A stretch of DNA of 64,000 nucleotides from Pseudobdellovibrionaceae bacterium (GCA_021731025.1 JAKFYD010000056.1:1-64000), one strand, 5' to 3'; shown: positions 42,902-52,972, numbered from the stretch's first letter. Made by a program: numbers and translations. The notes: generated by a model not told the origin, from the letters alone.

Positions 42902-44013
42902 AGATACTTGTTATTTCTCTTTTACGCTTGGGTGATATTTTGATGCAGAAACCTTTGCTGAAAAGTATGCAGCAAAAATACCCAGGATGTGAAATTCATT
43001 TTTTAATTCATCGCGAGTTTCAAATGGTTGAAAGCTTTTTGCCCGAGGTCAAAGCATTCCATTTTTTTGAACGCCAAGAGTGGTCTCGGTGGATCAACCA
43101 GGTTGAAGTTCCGCTATTAAAGCCCGTTAAGTCATTGGGAACTTTAATTCAAACCTTGAATTCCCAAAAATTTGATATGGTTTGGAATTGGACTCATCAA
43201 AGTGGAAGCGCTTATTTGATGGAGCTTATTCAAGCTCAGGAAAAAAGGGGATTGCAGTCCGAACAAGGACGAATAAAAATCAATGGGCCTAAAGAGTTGA
43301 AGAACTTTAATGACACATTTACAAATTTAGATAATCGCGGGCCTCATTATCTTGAACATCTCTCGGCCATTTTTCAATTGCCATTGCCGCGTCCACTGCG
43401 TGTTCGCGAAAGCTTGCATCCCAAAAAAGAAAATCTGATTTGTGTTCAAGCCCTGACTAGTGATATCAAGAAAAACTGGGAATTGAATCGCTTTCGCCAA
43501 TGGCTGGATTTTCATCAACGCGAGCGGCCTCAGGATAAAATTGTTTTCTTTGGTGCACCCAATGAAAAAGAACAATTGTCTGTGGTATTTCCTGCAGAGA
43601 ATTTACAAATTCTTACTTTGCCCGAAGTGGCGCAGCTGTTACGCCAAGCTGACTTACTGATTTCGGTCGATACAGCCATCAAACATTTGGCCGTCCATGA
43701 AGGTGTTCGCGTTTTAGAATTGGCTTTTGGCAGTGCCCAGCCTAGTAAAACGGGCCCATGGGCCGAAGAGTTCTACCACTTTTCTCCTCGAACTTCGTGT
43801 TGGCCTTGTTCTCACTCGAAGGATTGTTCTCAGCCAGCGCAGTATTGTGCAAAAGATTTGAGTCCTAATGATTTGCATCTTGCCGTGATGGATCTTATCC
43901 ACGGGCGAGTTCATCGACAACTTAAAAAAATAACAAATGAAAATTCAACATTTTATGGTTCAGGAGGAACTCATGTCGAAAGAAACGGAAAACTATTTAT
44001 CACTAGCCCTTAA
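42898..44013 (+). CDS. Glycosyltransferase family 9 protein A
   Basis: 371 residues from TTG 42898, which forms a TTGA overlap with the previous stop; a GTG at 42892 is also in frame. MKILVISLLRLGDILMQKPL is the heptosyltransferase opening; FIVSVDTA-like active-site region reads LLISVDTAIKHLAVHEGVRV (about 262), with the Cys-rich end SCWPCSHSKDCS. GT-B fold with ADP-heptose-like donor expected. It modifies either LPS or, given the context, flagellin. Confidence 0.85.
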   Translation: MKILVISLLRLGDILMQKPLLKSMQQKYPGCEIHFLIHREFQMVESFLPEVKAFHFFERQEWSRWINQVEVPLLKPVKSLGTLIQTLNSQKFDMVWNWTHQSGSAYLMELIQAQEKRGLQSEQGRIKINGPKELKNFNDTFTNLDNRGPHYLEHLSAIFQLPLPRPLRVRESLHPKKENLICVQALTSDIKKNWELNRFRQWLDFHQRERPQDKIVFFGAPNEKEQLSVVFPAENLQILTLPEVAQLLRQADLLISVDTAIKHLAVHEGVRVLELAFGSAQPSKTGPWAEEFYHFSPRTSCWPCSHSKDCSQPAQYCAKDLSPNDLHLAVMDLIHGRVHRQLKKITNENSTFYGSGGTHVERNGKLFITSP

Positions 44014-44146
44014 AAAGTTAGAGATGGCTTACGAAAAAGTTTTAAAAAGCGCTGACTACAATGCAGAGTCAGAAAAGTTAAAGATCCTTGCTGAATTCGT
44101 TAAGGAACAAGTTGAAAATGAAAATACTCGTTCTGCAACTCGCTAG
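43973..44146 (+). CDS. 57-aa helical protein between the glycosyltransferases
   Basis: 57 residues, start ATG 43973 with AGGAGG. Contents are helical and charged: SKETENYLSLALKKLEMAYE then KVLKSADYNAESEKLKIL. It overlaps the next glycosyltransferase by 29 bases. Looks like a small scaffold or chaperone; no family recognised. Confidence 0.6.
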   Translation: MSKETENYLSLALKKLEMAYEKVLKSADYNAESEKLKILAEFVKEQVENENTRSATR

Positions 44147-45584
44147 ATTCGGCGACATTTATATGACTTGGCCCATGATCAGGGCCTTAAAGCGTCTTTA
44201 CCCACAAGGTGAAATCCATATATTAGTTCGGAAAAGATTTTCCGAAGCTTTGGTGGGTTTAGACAGTCTTGATAAAGTCATTGAACTGCCAACACAAGAG
44301 TGGGCAAAGTCTCTGATCGATGAGGCTTCACAAGACTCTACTGATTTTTCCCAATCGGTGACTTTGCTGGATCAATTTCTGGAGCATTTAAAGGCTGAAA
44401 AATATGATAAGGTTGTTAACACTTCCTTTTCACCCGTTTCAAGTTACTTAACTCATGCAATCGCACGAAATGGAGTTGAAGCCTTTGGCTACTCTCGCTT
44501 TTCTGATGGCAGTTTTCAGTGTTCGGATTCAATCAGTTCTTACTTTTACGACCAAGTTGGTGAGGATCGATCAAATCGGTACCACGTGACTGACCTTTTG
44601 GCGGCCATGGTGGATGTGGATCTGATTGATGCCGATTTCACGGCGACTGTTCCTAACTTCAACTATCCTCACACCTGTCATCCTCAGCGAACTCTGTTGG
44701 TGCATGTGGGTGCTAGCCAAAAGAAAAAGGCTTTAGCAGGATTTCAGTGGGGCCGAATTATAAAATCATTTTTACAGATGGCTCCTGAATTTGAAATTGC
44801 GCTTATTGGTTCACCCGACGAAAGTTATCTCGCTGAAGAGATTCAAGCTCACAATCCCGACACAAAAATTGTCTCTTACGTGGGTAAAACAAAAGTTTCC
44901 GAAGTTTTTGATCTTTTAAAAAATTCCCATTCTCTGATGGCCTGTGACAGCATGGCTCTGCACATGGCGGACCTCACCCAAACTCCTTGTTTTAATCTCA
45001 GTTTTAAATCAGTCAATTTTTGGGAGACTGGGCCTTTGGCTCCGGGCTCTGTGGTTTATCAAGCTGAAGCACCAGAATATGTGAACACTTTAGAAATTGC
45101 CGAGAAATGGGTTAAGTTCGCACGCGGGGAAAACATTGCAGGAGTTTTCTCGGTTCAAAAATCATTGCCTCGCTATCATGGTCTCAGTTCGCCGGAGCAG
45201 GATTTTCAATGGCAGTTGATGCAAGCCCTTTACACCAATGAATCTTTTCCCGTAGCTGAAGAGATTCTGTTTTGTGAATGCATTGAAAAAGTTCATCAGC
45301 TCAACGAAATCTTTATTGATAGCTTAAAGAAAATTCAAAAAAAGAGTTTTACCCACGCCCAGATGATTTTAAACCAAACGGAAAATACCATGATGTCGGT
45401 GGCGCGATTTCATCCAGCCATTGCGGTGATGTTGCGATGGTATCGTGGGAAAAAAATTAAGGTTTCTCCAGGTTCGCAAAGTGACATTATCAACGACTAT
45501 TTAAAAATTCATTTAGAATTTAGATCCGTGCTTAAAGTTTATTTGTGGAATGACAATGATTTGACCTCCTTAAAAAAGGATTAA
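44118..45584 (+). CDS. Glycosyltransferase family 9 protein B with C-terminal extension
   Basis: 488 residues from ATG 44118. MKILVLQLARFGDIYMTWPM is again the family-9 start. The domain ends about residue 330 near SLMACDSMALHMADLTQTPC (the nucleotide-sugar loop). The last 150 residues (from about 340, PRYHGLSSPEQDFQWQLMQA) are helical and not part of usual GT9 enzymes. Together with copy A this gives two related transferases side by side, so a two-step glycan is plausible. Confidence 0.82.
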   Translation: MKILVLQLARFGDIYMTWPMIRALKRLYPQGEIHILVRKRFSEALVGLDSLDKVIELPTQEWAKSLIDEASQDSTDFSQSVTLLDQFLEHLKAEKYDKVVNTSFSPVSSYLTHAIARNGVEAFGYSRFSDGSFQCSDSISSYFYDQVGEDRSNRYHVTDLLAAMVDVDLIDADFTATVPNFNYPHTCHPQRTLLVHVGASQKKKALAGFQWGRIIKSFLQMAPEFEIALIGSPDESYLAEEIQAHNPDTKIVSYVGKTKVSEVFDLLKNSHSLMACDSMALHMADLTQTPCFNLSFKSVNFWETGPLAPGSVVYQAEAPEYVNTLEIAEKWVKFARGENIAGVFSVQKSLPRYHGLSSPEQDFQWQLMQALYTNESFPVAEEILFCECIEKVHQLNEIFIDSLKKIQKKSFTHAQMILNQTENTMMSVARFHPAIAVMLRWYRGKKIKVSPGSQSDIINDYLKIHLEFRSVLKVYLWNDNDLTSLKKD

Positions 45585-45586
45585 TT

Positions 45587-46252
45587 ATGCAAAGGTATAA
45601 AATTAATGGCTATGAACTTGTAAAGTTTTACAATCAGTCGACCAAGTTAGCTCAGGTCTTTTCAGATATCGAATCGGACCTGAAGTCACAAAACCGAGTG
45701 GTCTGCCAATATATCGTTAATGGAAATAAAGTTGAAGAAGAAGACGAAGTTGTCTTTTCCGGCTGGGATTTGTCTCAGGTGCAAACTTTGGAATATCTTT
45801 CAGCTGGCGTGTCTCACTTGGTTGAAGATGTGGTTCGCACTTGGATTACAGCATTGCCCGAATTCGTTCAGCAGATCGAGAAATTGGCCGGAGAATTAAG
45901 GTTCGAAGCTAGTAAAAAGTCTAGGGCCACTGTCCTCGACATGATCGAGAACTGCGAGTTTTTGGTCGACAGTTTAATTCCGATAAAATCCCTTATGGGC
46001 GATTCTGTTGCAGCGGGTCTAGCTTCTATGGTTCAAGCCGAGGAAGAAACGCGTAAAGCCTTATCCGAAGCCATAATAGCTTTGGAAAAAAAGGATTTTG
46101 TTCTTCTGGCAGATATCATAGAGTACGAATTGACGACAGCCTTACAAAGTTGGCATCGAGGCCTTCATGATGTCCTTCCCGCTGTCCAAGAAAGTGCAAA
46201 CAAGGATGTTGAAAACACCCCTCGCTTGGGTCACCAAAGACAAGACAACTGA
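45587..46252 (+). CDS. Unknown helical protein in the flagellar-modification chain
   Basis: 221 residues. N-terminal strand-containing part (RVVCQYIVNGNKVEEEDEVV) and a long helical part (about 70-200; LAGELRFEASKKSRATVLDM). It begins two bases after the glycosyltransferase gene. The kinase start lies inside its end. I recognise no family. Confidence 0.6.
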   Translation: MQRYKINGYELVKFYNQSTKLAQVFSDIESDLKSQNRVVCQYIVNGNKVEEEDEVVFSGWDLSQVQTLEYLSAGVSHLVEDVVRTWITALPEFVQQIEKLAGELRFEASKKSRATVLDMIENCEFLVDSLIPIKSLMGDSVAAGLASMVQAEEETRKALSEAIIALEKKDFVLLADIIEYELTTALQSWHRGLHDVLPAVQESANKDVENTPRLGHQRQDN

Positions 46253-48176
46253 AAGAAAACTTCCTGCAGAAGCGCGGGAAGAAATTATTTTTTGCACTTT
46301 CGATGAAGCTTTAGAAACAATTCGCAAAGAAGGACCCTGGGGTTATTTTATTGAGATGGATCACCCTGAAGCGGTGTCCTTTTTGCGCAATTTAGGCCCC
46401 ATCGATTCGGATTCACCTCGAATTTTAGTTTACGACAAATTAACCGAAAAATCTTTAAAGGACGGCATTAACCAATGGCGTGCTTTCGACTTTTTGGAAA
46501 AGCAATTTGCCGAAAAAGATTTGCTGAAGTTGCTGGCTGAACTTCGCGCAAAACATTCGGATTGGTTAACCAGTCGTCAACTGCGAAGAGAACTCTCGGA
46601 ACAAAAAAAAGAACTCGAAAAATTAACTCAAAGTTTAGAAAAAATTGTTGAAGAGCGCACAGGCCACATCGAGAAATCCCACGTCGAAGAGTCCGTTAAG
46701 CTGCAAAAGGAAAGAAGCCTGATCCGTTTTATCAACGAAATGGCTTTTCAAGGTAACTTCGAAGAATTCTTGCAGATCTTGCGCCGTGAGTTCCGTAAGC
46801 TTCATAAGTTAGGCGACCCTTATTTGTTCATTCGTATCAACGAAAAGATTTCAATCATGAGTATCGAAAACGGATCCTTTGTTGAGCATGATCTGAACAC
46901 TCATCTGAATTTTCCCGAAGAGATCGAGCTTAACAATAAAGAGTTTTCACAAACCTTAGCGAATCTGTTTGGACGTCCTTTTATTAAAACAATTCTGATT
47001 CCTTTTTCGCAAGGGGGCTCCGTGCTGGCTCTTGAACATAATTTAAGCGAAGAAGAATTGCATCACTTTCAAGAGCTGATCATTGAGCGATGGCCCGTTA
47101 TGAATATGGCTTTGGATCGATTGCAGTCTGAAAAAAAGTTGAATCTGTTTTCTTACCGTTGGGAAAAGACATTTGATGGAATCCGTGATCCTGTCGCCAT
47201 TCTGAATATCGACTACGAAGTGATCCGCTCGAACAAGAAATTTTCCGATCGTTTCGTGGCTACTCACTGTTACGAGGTCTTTGCCCGTCGTGATAAACCT
47301 TGTGAAAATTGTCCTCTTGAAAAATCCAAAGCTCTGGGGCAACCCGAAAGTGCTCAGGTGCAGATTCAAGGAAAAACATTTCGTGTTTCGAGTTTTCCGG
47401 TGCGCACAAAAATTTCCGAGCAACCAACAACTTTTGTTCATCACTACCAGGACATTACGGTCTCTCGTCATCTTTATTTGCGAATGGTTCAAAGTGAAAA
47501 GATGGGCGCATTAGGGTCTTTGGCGGGGCATTTGGCTCATGAACTGAATAACCCGTTTACGGGAATTCGTTCCTTAGTTGAAATTTTATTACTCGATAAA
47601 AATTTAGATTCAAATTTGCGCAAGGATCTTGAAGAAATTGAAAAGGCGACCTTACGTTCCCAAAAAATCATTCGCAATCTGATCGAATTCGTCAAAGAGG
47701 AGCGTGGGGAATGGACTCTTGTTTCCTTGGATGAGATTGTTGATCGCACTTTACCCATGATGAAAACAGCTTTGCGCCGACACAATTTGCATTTGGATTT
47801 ACAAGCCGAGGGGGCGCAGGTTTTTGCGGAACCTCAACTTTTACAGCAGGTGGTCTTTAATTTGTTAAACAATGCTTCGCAGGCCATGAAGCAAAATGGA
47901 ACTGTGACCTTATCAACGCGGATGGTTCCTGAAAAAGGATTGGTCGAGCTTTCGTTGAAGGATGAAGGCGAAGGAATCCCTCTCGAAATCCAAAGCCGTA
48001 TTTTTGAACCGTTTTTTACAACGAAACAAGAAGGTTTTGGCACAGGTTTAGGTTTAAGCCTTTCAAAATCCATCATTGAAAAATTCAAGGGCGAACTTTC
48101 TTTTCGATCGGAAATGGGGCAGGGAACTGAATTTTTCGTGCATCTGCCTGTGGCGAAAGCGGAGACAAAAACATGA
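46206..48176 (+). CDS. Hybrid-type sensor histidine kinase with PAS domain
   Basis: 656 residues. N-terminal receiver-like part without a clear phospho-Asp (IIFCTFDEALETIRKEGPWG, about 20-110). A coiled coil (about 125-175) leads to a GAF-like region. The PAS domain (about 320-430) has RRDKPCENCPLEKS, a CxxC pair that may bind metal or disulfide-sense. HisKA H-box: SLAGHLAHELNNPFTGIRSL; HATPase N-box: VVFNLLNNASQAM and G-boxes DEGEGIP and GFGTGLGLSLSK. It is coupled by four bases to the response regulator. Confidence 0.85.
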   Translation: MLKTPLAWVTKDKTTERKLPAEAREEIIFCTFDEALETIRKEGPWGYFIEMDHPEAVSFLRNLGPIDSDSPRILVYDKLTEKSLKDGINQWRAFDFLEKQFAEKDLLKLLAELRAKHSDWLTSRQLRRELSEQKKELEKLTQSLEKIVEERTGHIEKSHVEESVKLQKERSLIRFINEMAFQGNFEEFLQILRREFRKLHKLGDPYLFIRINEKISIMSIENGSFVEHDLNTHLNFPEEIELNNKEFSQTLANLFGRPFIKTILIPFSQGGSVLALEHNLSEEELHHFQELIIERWPVMNMALDRLQSEKKLNLFSYRWEKTFDGIRDPVAILNIDYEVIRSNKKFSDRFVATHCYEVFARRDKPCENCPLEKSKALGQPESAQVQIQGKTFRVSSFPVRTKISEQPTTFVHHYQDITVSRHLYLRMVQSEKMGALGSLAGHLAHELNNPFTGIRSLVEILLLDKNLDSNLRKDLEEIEKATLRSQKIIRNLIEFVKEERGEWTLVSLDEIVDRTLPMMKTALRRHNLHLDLQAEGAQVFAEPQLLQQVVFNLLNNASQAMKQNGTVTLSTRMVPEKGLVELSLKDEGEGIPLEIQSRIFEPFFTTKQEGFGTGLGLSLSKSIIEKFKGELSFRSEMGQGTEFFVHLPVAKAETKT

Positions 48177-48550
48177 AGGTTTTAATTATTGATGACGAAC
48201 CTTTAGTGCGTCGCTCTTTAGAAAGACTTTTTTTATCGCGGGAACACCAGGTGGAAGTGGCCGAAAACGGCATCGAAGGACTTAAGCGGTGGAAAGAATT
48301 TCAACCAGATCTGATTTTTTTGGATGTGTTGATGCCTGGACTCAGTGGACCCGAAGTTCTGAAAAATTACCGAGAAGATTCTGGAAAATCAAATCAGACG
48401 GCAACTTTAGCCAAAGTGATTTTGATGTCGGCCTTTACTGGTGATAAACAAATGATTGATCCCCAAGGATTAGGGGCTGATTTATTTTTAGCGAAACCTT
48501 TTGAAAGTGTATTTGAAGTTTATGATCAAGCTATGGAATTGATGAAATGA
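48173..48550 (+). CDS. Stand-alone response regulator (receiver domain)
   Basis: 125 residues, a receiver with no output domain. VLIIDDEPLVRRSLERLFLS holds the acidic pocket, LIFLDVLMPGLSG the phospho-Asp (about 52) and LAKPFES the conserved Lys. It would work as the partner of the kinase just before it, by protein-protein contact. Overlaps both neighbours by four bases. Confidence 0.9.
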   Translation: MKVLIIDDEPLVRRSLERLFLSREHQVEVAENGIEGLKRWKEFQPDLIFLDVLMPGLSGPEVLKNYREDSGKSNQTATLAKVILMSAFTGDKQMIDPQGLGADLFLAKPFESVFEVYDQAMELMK

Positions 48551-49116
48551 GGATTATCTCGGGAAAATACAAAGGGCATCCCTTGGTCGCTTTCAAAGCG
48601 GATCATGTGCGGCCCACTACGGATCGGGTCAAAGAAACTCAGTTCAATAAATTAATGGGCTATACCGAAGAGGCAAGAGTTCTGGATCTTTTCTGCGGAA
48701 CGGGCAATCTGGGTTTGGAAGCATTGTCTCGAGGCGCTCAACATGTGATCTTTGTTGATGCTAGTAAGCAGAGCTTGCAGATCACCCAAAAAAATATCGA
48801 GAAATTAAAAATTCCCCGCGACCAATTCCGCATTCACAATGAAGACGTTCTTAAATTCTTAAAGGTTTATAAGGGCGATGCCTTTGATTTGATCTTTATT
48901 GATCCTCCCTTCACTGAAAAAATGGCCCACGAGGTCATGGAGGCTTTGTCCCAGAGTGTGGCTTTTGGGCCGCAAACTTTGATCACGATTGAATCCCAAC
49001 GCAAAGAACGTATCGAAGACCGTTATGGGGATTTACAGCGCTATGATTCACGGGAATTCGGCGACAAAATCCTTTCCTTCTTTTCAAAAAAAGAAGATAA
49101 CACGATCAATGAGTAA
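48547..49116 (+). CDS. rsmD: 16S rRNA m2G966 methyltransferase RsmD
   Basis: 189 residues. MRIISGKYKGHPLVA at the start, RPTTDRVKETQFN, VLDLFCGTGNLGLEALSRGA (SAM loop) and the catalytic IFIDPPF. Standard for RsmD, which often precedes coaD. Start overlaps the response regulator by four bases and the end overlaps coaD by eight. Confidence 0.93.
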   Translation: MRIISGKYKGHPLVAFKADHVRPTTDRVKETQFNKLMGYTEEARVLDLFCGTGNLGLEALSRGAQHVIFVDASKQSLQITQKNIEKLKIPRDQFRIHNEDVLKFLKVYKGDAFDLIFIDPPFTEKMAHEVMEALSQSVAFGPQTLITIESQRKERIEDRYGDLQRYDSREFGDKILSFFSKKEDNTINE

Positions 49117-49591
49117 AAGAGTTGTTTACCCGGGAAGTTTTGATCCTATCACCTTAGGTCATGTTGATATTATCGAACGACTTTGTCGCACTTTCGACGA
49201 AGTGGTGATTCTGATAGCGCAGTCATCGCAAAAGCATTCCCTTTTTTCGATTGAAGAGCGAAAAGAACTCATCCAAAAATCCTTACTTGGTCCAAAAAAT
49301 TTTCAGGTCGACAGTTTCGCGGGCTTGACGACGGATTACATGAAAAAAAATAATATTTCTTTAATCGTGCGTGGATTGCGAGCTGTGGTGGATTACGAAT
49401 ACGAACTGACAATGGCCAACATCAATCGCAAAATTGCTCCCGAAGTGGAAACTCTTTTGGTTTTTGCCAGTCCTGAATATTATTTTATTTCCTCCCGCGC
49501 GGTGAAGGAAGTGGCTGTGAACGGTGGACCCCTAGAGGGACTTGTTCCGCCGGGAGTGATTGAACCTTTGAAAAAAAAATTACGCCCATAA
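49109..49591 (+). CDS. coaD: Phosphopantetheine adenylyltransferase CoaD
   Basis: 160 residues. RVVYPGSFDPITLGHVDIIE (TxGH motif), VRGLRAVVDYEYELTMANIN and PEYYFISSRAVKEVAVNGG are all diagnostic. It makes dephospho-CoA from phosphopantetheine. Start ATG 49109 lies inside rsmD. Ends before a separate aminotransferase gene. Confidence 0.95.
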   Translation: MSKRVVYPGSFDPITLGHVDIIERLCRTFDEVVILIAQSSQKHSLFSIEERKELIQKSLLGPKNFQVDSFAGLTTDYMKKNNISLIVRGLRAVVDYEYELTMANINRKIAPEVETLLVFASPEYYFISSRAVKEVAVNGGPLEGLVPPGVIEPLKKKLRP

Positions 49592-49608
49592 AATGACGAG
49601 GAGAATAT

Positions 49609-50805
49609 ATGCTTTCTAAAGTCGCCGAAAATTTAAAAACATCTCCAACATTATTTCTAGTTGCCCGAGCCAAAGAATTACAAGCGCAAGGACACCCAGT
49701 GATTTCGCTCACTGTCGGTGAACCTGATTGGCCCACATTTTCTATTCCAGCGCAGGCAGGGATTGAAGCCATTCAGAAAAATATTACGAAGTACACCGCT
49801 GCGAATGGCACTGTTGAATTGCGCAAAGCTATTGCTGAAAAATACAAAAGAGATTTGGGCATTACTTACACCGCGAATGAAGTGACCGTAGGATCTGGTG
49901 CAAAGTTTATTATTTTTGCCGCTTTGGCGATGATTTTAGATCCTGGTGATGAAGTGATTTTACATTCTCCTTACTGGGTCAGTTACCCCACAATGGTTGA
50001 ATTGGCCGGTGGAATACCAAAAATCGTTTTCTGCGATGAAAAAGAAAATTTTAAAATGACGGCCGACCAGTTAGAAAAAGCCATTACTCCTAATACAAAA
50101 GGATTTTTATTTTGTTCGCCCAGCAATCCCACAGGATTGATGTACACGAAAGAAGAACTAAAAGCTTTCGCCGAAGTTTTGCGTAAATATCCCCGCATCG
50201 TGATTTTATCTGACGATATTTACAACAGCCTTGTGTTGGATGATTCGGGAATTGCTCCGAATTTGTTGCACGTGGCGCCGGATTTAAAAGATCGCTTGGT
50301 CGCCATCAACGGGGGCTCGAAAGCCTATTCGATGACGGGCTGGAGAATTGGTTGGGCGGCAGGTCCACAGCGCTTGATCAAAGCGATGGGAGACTACCAA
50401 AGCCAAACAACCGGAGCCGCTTCCAGCATTGCTCAACATGCGGTACTGGCGGCCTTGAACAGTTGCGAACCTGATATTAAAAATGTTTTAAAAATTCTGA
50501 ACAAACGTAAAGTGGCTGCCATGGAAGAGTTTAAAAAAATTCCGCAGTTGAAAATCAGCAATCCCGATGGAGCGTTTTACCTGTGGATAAACATTAAGTC
50601 CTTCCTTGGAAAAACTTATAAATCCCAAAAAATTGAAACCGACAAAGACTTCGCCGAGATTTTGCTGACCCAGTTTTACGTCGCAACGGTGCCTGGATTA
50701 GAGTGTGGTAACAACGGTTACCTGCGCATCAGCTTTGCGACCAACGAAGAGAATATTGTAGCTGCGGTGGCAAGAATGAAGGAGTTTGTTTCTCAATTAA
50801 CTTAA
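49609..50805 (+). CDS. Class I aspartate-type aminotransferase
   Basis: 398 residues. LTVGEPDWPTF near the start, KYTAANGTVELRKAIAEKY, SPSNPTG, VILSDDIYNSLVLDDS and the PLP Lys motif NGGSKAYSMTGWRIGWAAGP. The subgroup (aspartate or prephenate type I-gamma) is not settled by eye. GAGGAG upstream of the ATG. Confidence 0.92.
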   Translation: MLSKVAENLKTSPTLFLVARAKELQAQGHPVISLTVGEPDWPTFSIPAQAGIEAIQKNITKYTAANGTVELRKAIAEKYKRDLGITYTANEVTVGSGAKFIIFAALAMILDPGDEVILHSPYWVSYPTMVELAGGIPKIVFCDEKENFKMTADQLEKAITPNTKGFLFCSPSNPTGLMYTKEELKAFAEVLRKYPRIVILSDDIYNSLVLDDSGIAPNLLHVAPDLKDRLVAINGGSKAYSMTGWRIGWAAGPQRLIKAMGDYQSQTTGAASSIAQHAVLAALNSCEPDIKNVLKILNKRKVAAMEEFKKIPQLKISNPDGAFYLWINIKSFLGKTYKSQKIETDKDFAEILLTQFYVATVPGLECGNNGYLRISFATNEENIVAAVARMKEFVSQLT

Positions 50806-50857
50806 CTTTAAGGTTTTAGAAGAGAAAATTTATTTAACATAAGTGTTGGAGTTAACC

Positions 50858-52947
50858 ATGCGGATCTCAGCTCTGCTTTTGTTGCTTATTGGTATTTATA
50901 TGTCGGCGTGTGTTTCGAAAAATAAAAATTCAGACTTGATGAAGAGCGACGAATTTTCTTGGCTTGAAGAGGTCGAAGGTGATCGTGCTTTAAAATGGGT
51001 GGATGCTCAAAATCAAAAAAGCCTTGAATTTTTAAAGAGTGACCCACGGTTTCCAGAGACCCAAAAATCCATCGAAAAAATTCTTGCAGATAAAAATCGC
51101 ATTCCATTTCCGACAATTGCTGGCCCAATGATCTACAACCATTGGACCGATGAAAAAAATCCTCGAGGTCTATGGAGGCGTTGCACTTTACAAGAGTACA
51201 AAAAAGCAAAGCCGAACTGGGAGATCGTCATTGATGTCGATCAGTTGGGGAAAGCGGAAAATGTGAGCTGGGTGTTCAAGGGAGCTCAGCTGTTGCCGCC
51301 CGATTATAAAAGAGCTCTCGTCAGTCTTTCTCGGGGTGGCAAAGACGCCCGTGAGATTCGTGAATTTGATCTCGAGAAAAAGACTTTCATTAAGGAAGGT
51401 TTTTTTATCCCAGAAGCGAAATCAGATGTCGCGTGGATAGATGAAAATACACTTCATGTCGGCACAGATTTTGGTCCTGCAACGATGACAAAGTCAGGTT
51501 ACCCAAGAATTGTTAAAATATGGAAACGCGGCCAGCCTTTAACTGAAGCCAAGTTGTTGTTCGAAGGAAATGAGAATGATGTTGGCGTCAATTCATTTAA
51601 TATTTTTCGGCCGGAAAAAAACTATACATTTGTTACACGAAGTCTTAATTTTTTTGAGAGCCAGATATATTATTTGAAAAAAAGTGACGAATTAGTCTTA
51701 TTGCCCATACCTAAAAAGGCAGACATCAATGGTGTTTTAAATGAAAAAATTTATTTTTCAATTCACGAGGACTGGCAAGATGGAAAGCAAAGGTTCACTT
51801 CTGGATCACTGCTGCAATTTGACCTTAAGGAATTTTTAAAAAACGGCAAAACTGAAAGTCAGCTTATTTTTCAACCCGATAAGCGCAGTAGTCTTAACAA
51901 TGTTGTGGTGACGCGAACTAAAGTCTGGCTGGAGATTTCACGCAATGTAAATTCGTCAGTGTTGGAGCTCAATAGAGATTTAACTTTGCGGCGTCTGAGC
52001 TTACCAAAAATTGGACAGCTTCAATTGTTGCTGGAGGTAAGTTTGACGATAAAATTTTTATTCTTTATTCAAATTTTTTGGTTCCATCGACACTTTATTT
52101 TTCGGACCAACAAAGAATTCAAAAATTGAAATCATTACCGCAACAATTCGACGCCAAGGATTTAGTTGTCAAACAGTTTGATTCCCTCGGTAAAGACGGA
52201 ACAAAAATTCCTTATTTCTTGATTCATAAAAAATCGCTTCCTTACAATTCTCAGAACCCAACCCTGCTTTATGCCTACGGAGGATTCCAGGTTTCCATGG
52301 AACCCGATTACGCTCCGATTGTTGGTAAAACTTGGCTCGAGAAAGGTGGCGTGTATGTGCTTGCGAATATCCGTGGTGGTGGTGAGTTCGGGCCGAATTG
52401 GCATCAAGCCGCACTTAAGCAAAATCGACAAATTGCCTTTGATGATTTCTACAGTGTCGCGGAAGATCTTATCCGCAGAAAAATCACTTCTTCCAGTAAG
52501 CTAGCTATAAGGGGCGGAAGTAATGGCGGCCTTCTTGTGGGCGTTGCACTTACGCAAAGACCTGAATTGTTTCACTCGGCCATTTGCGAAGTTCCTTTGT
52601 TAGATATGTTAAAATTTCATCAGCTCTTGGCCGGAGCCAGTTGGATGGCCGAATATGGAAATCCCGACTTGCCAGACGAAAGAGCCTATATTGAAAAGTA
52701 TTCTCCTTATCAAAATTTAAAATCTGATAAAAAATATCCGTACGTGTTTTTTACAACTTCGACCAAAGACGATCGGGTTCACCCGGGACATGCACGAAAG
52801 ATGGCTGCACTCTTCGAAAAAAATAATTTCCCTTATCTGTACTATGAAAATCGCGAAGGTGGACATGGCGCCGCCGCAGACTTAAAGCAAAAATCATTTT
52901 ATCTTTCGCTGCAGAATATTTTTTTGATGAAGCAGTTGATGGATTAA
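50858..52947 (+). pseudogene. Prolyl oligopeptidase lipoprotein, frame broken at 52006-52010
   Basis: One gene in two frames. N-terminal part (ATG 50858, lipobox MSACVS) is the beta-propeller of an S9 peptidase (FSWLEEVEGDRALKWVDAQN). At CC-AAAAA-TT (52006-52010) an extra A would restore PKNWTASIVAGGKFDDK. The C-terminal part keeps the Ser of IRGGSNGGLLVG, the Asp of STKDDRVHPGHARKM and the His of NREGGHGAA. All three catalytic residues remain, so the loss is recent or a homopolymer sequencing error. Reads otherwise as a full oligopeptidase of about 695 residues. Confidence 0.8.
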
Positions 52948-52972
52948 ATGCGGCTTAGTTCAATTTCGAGAG

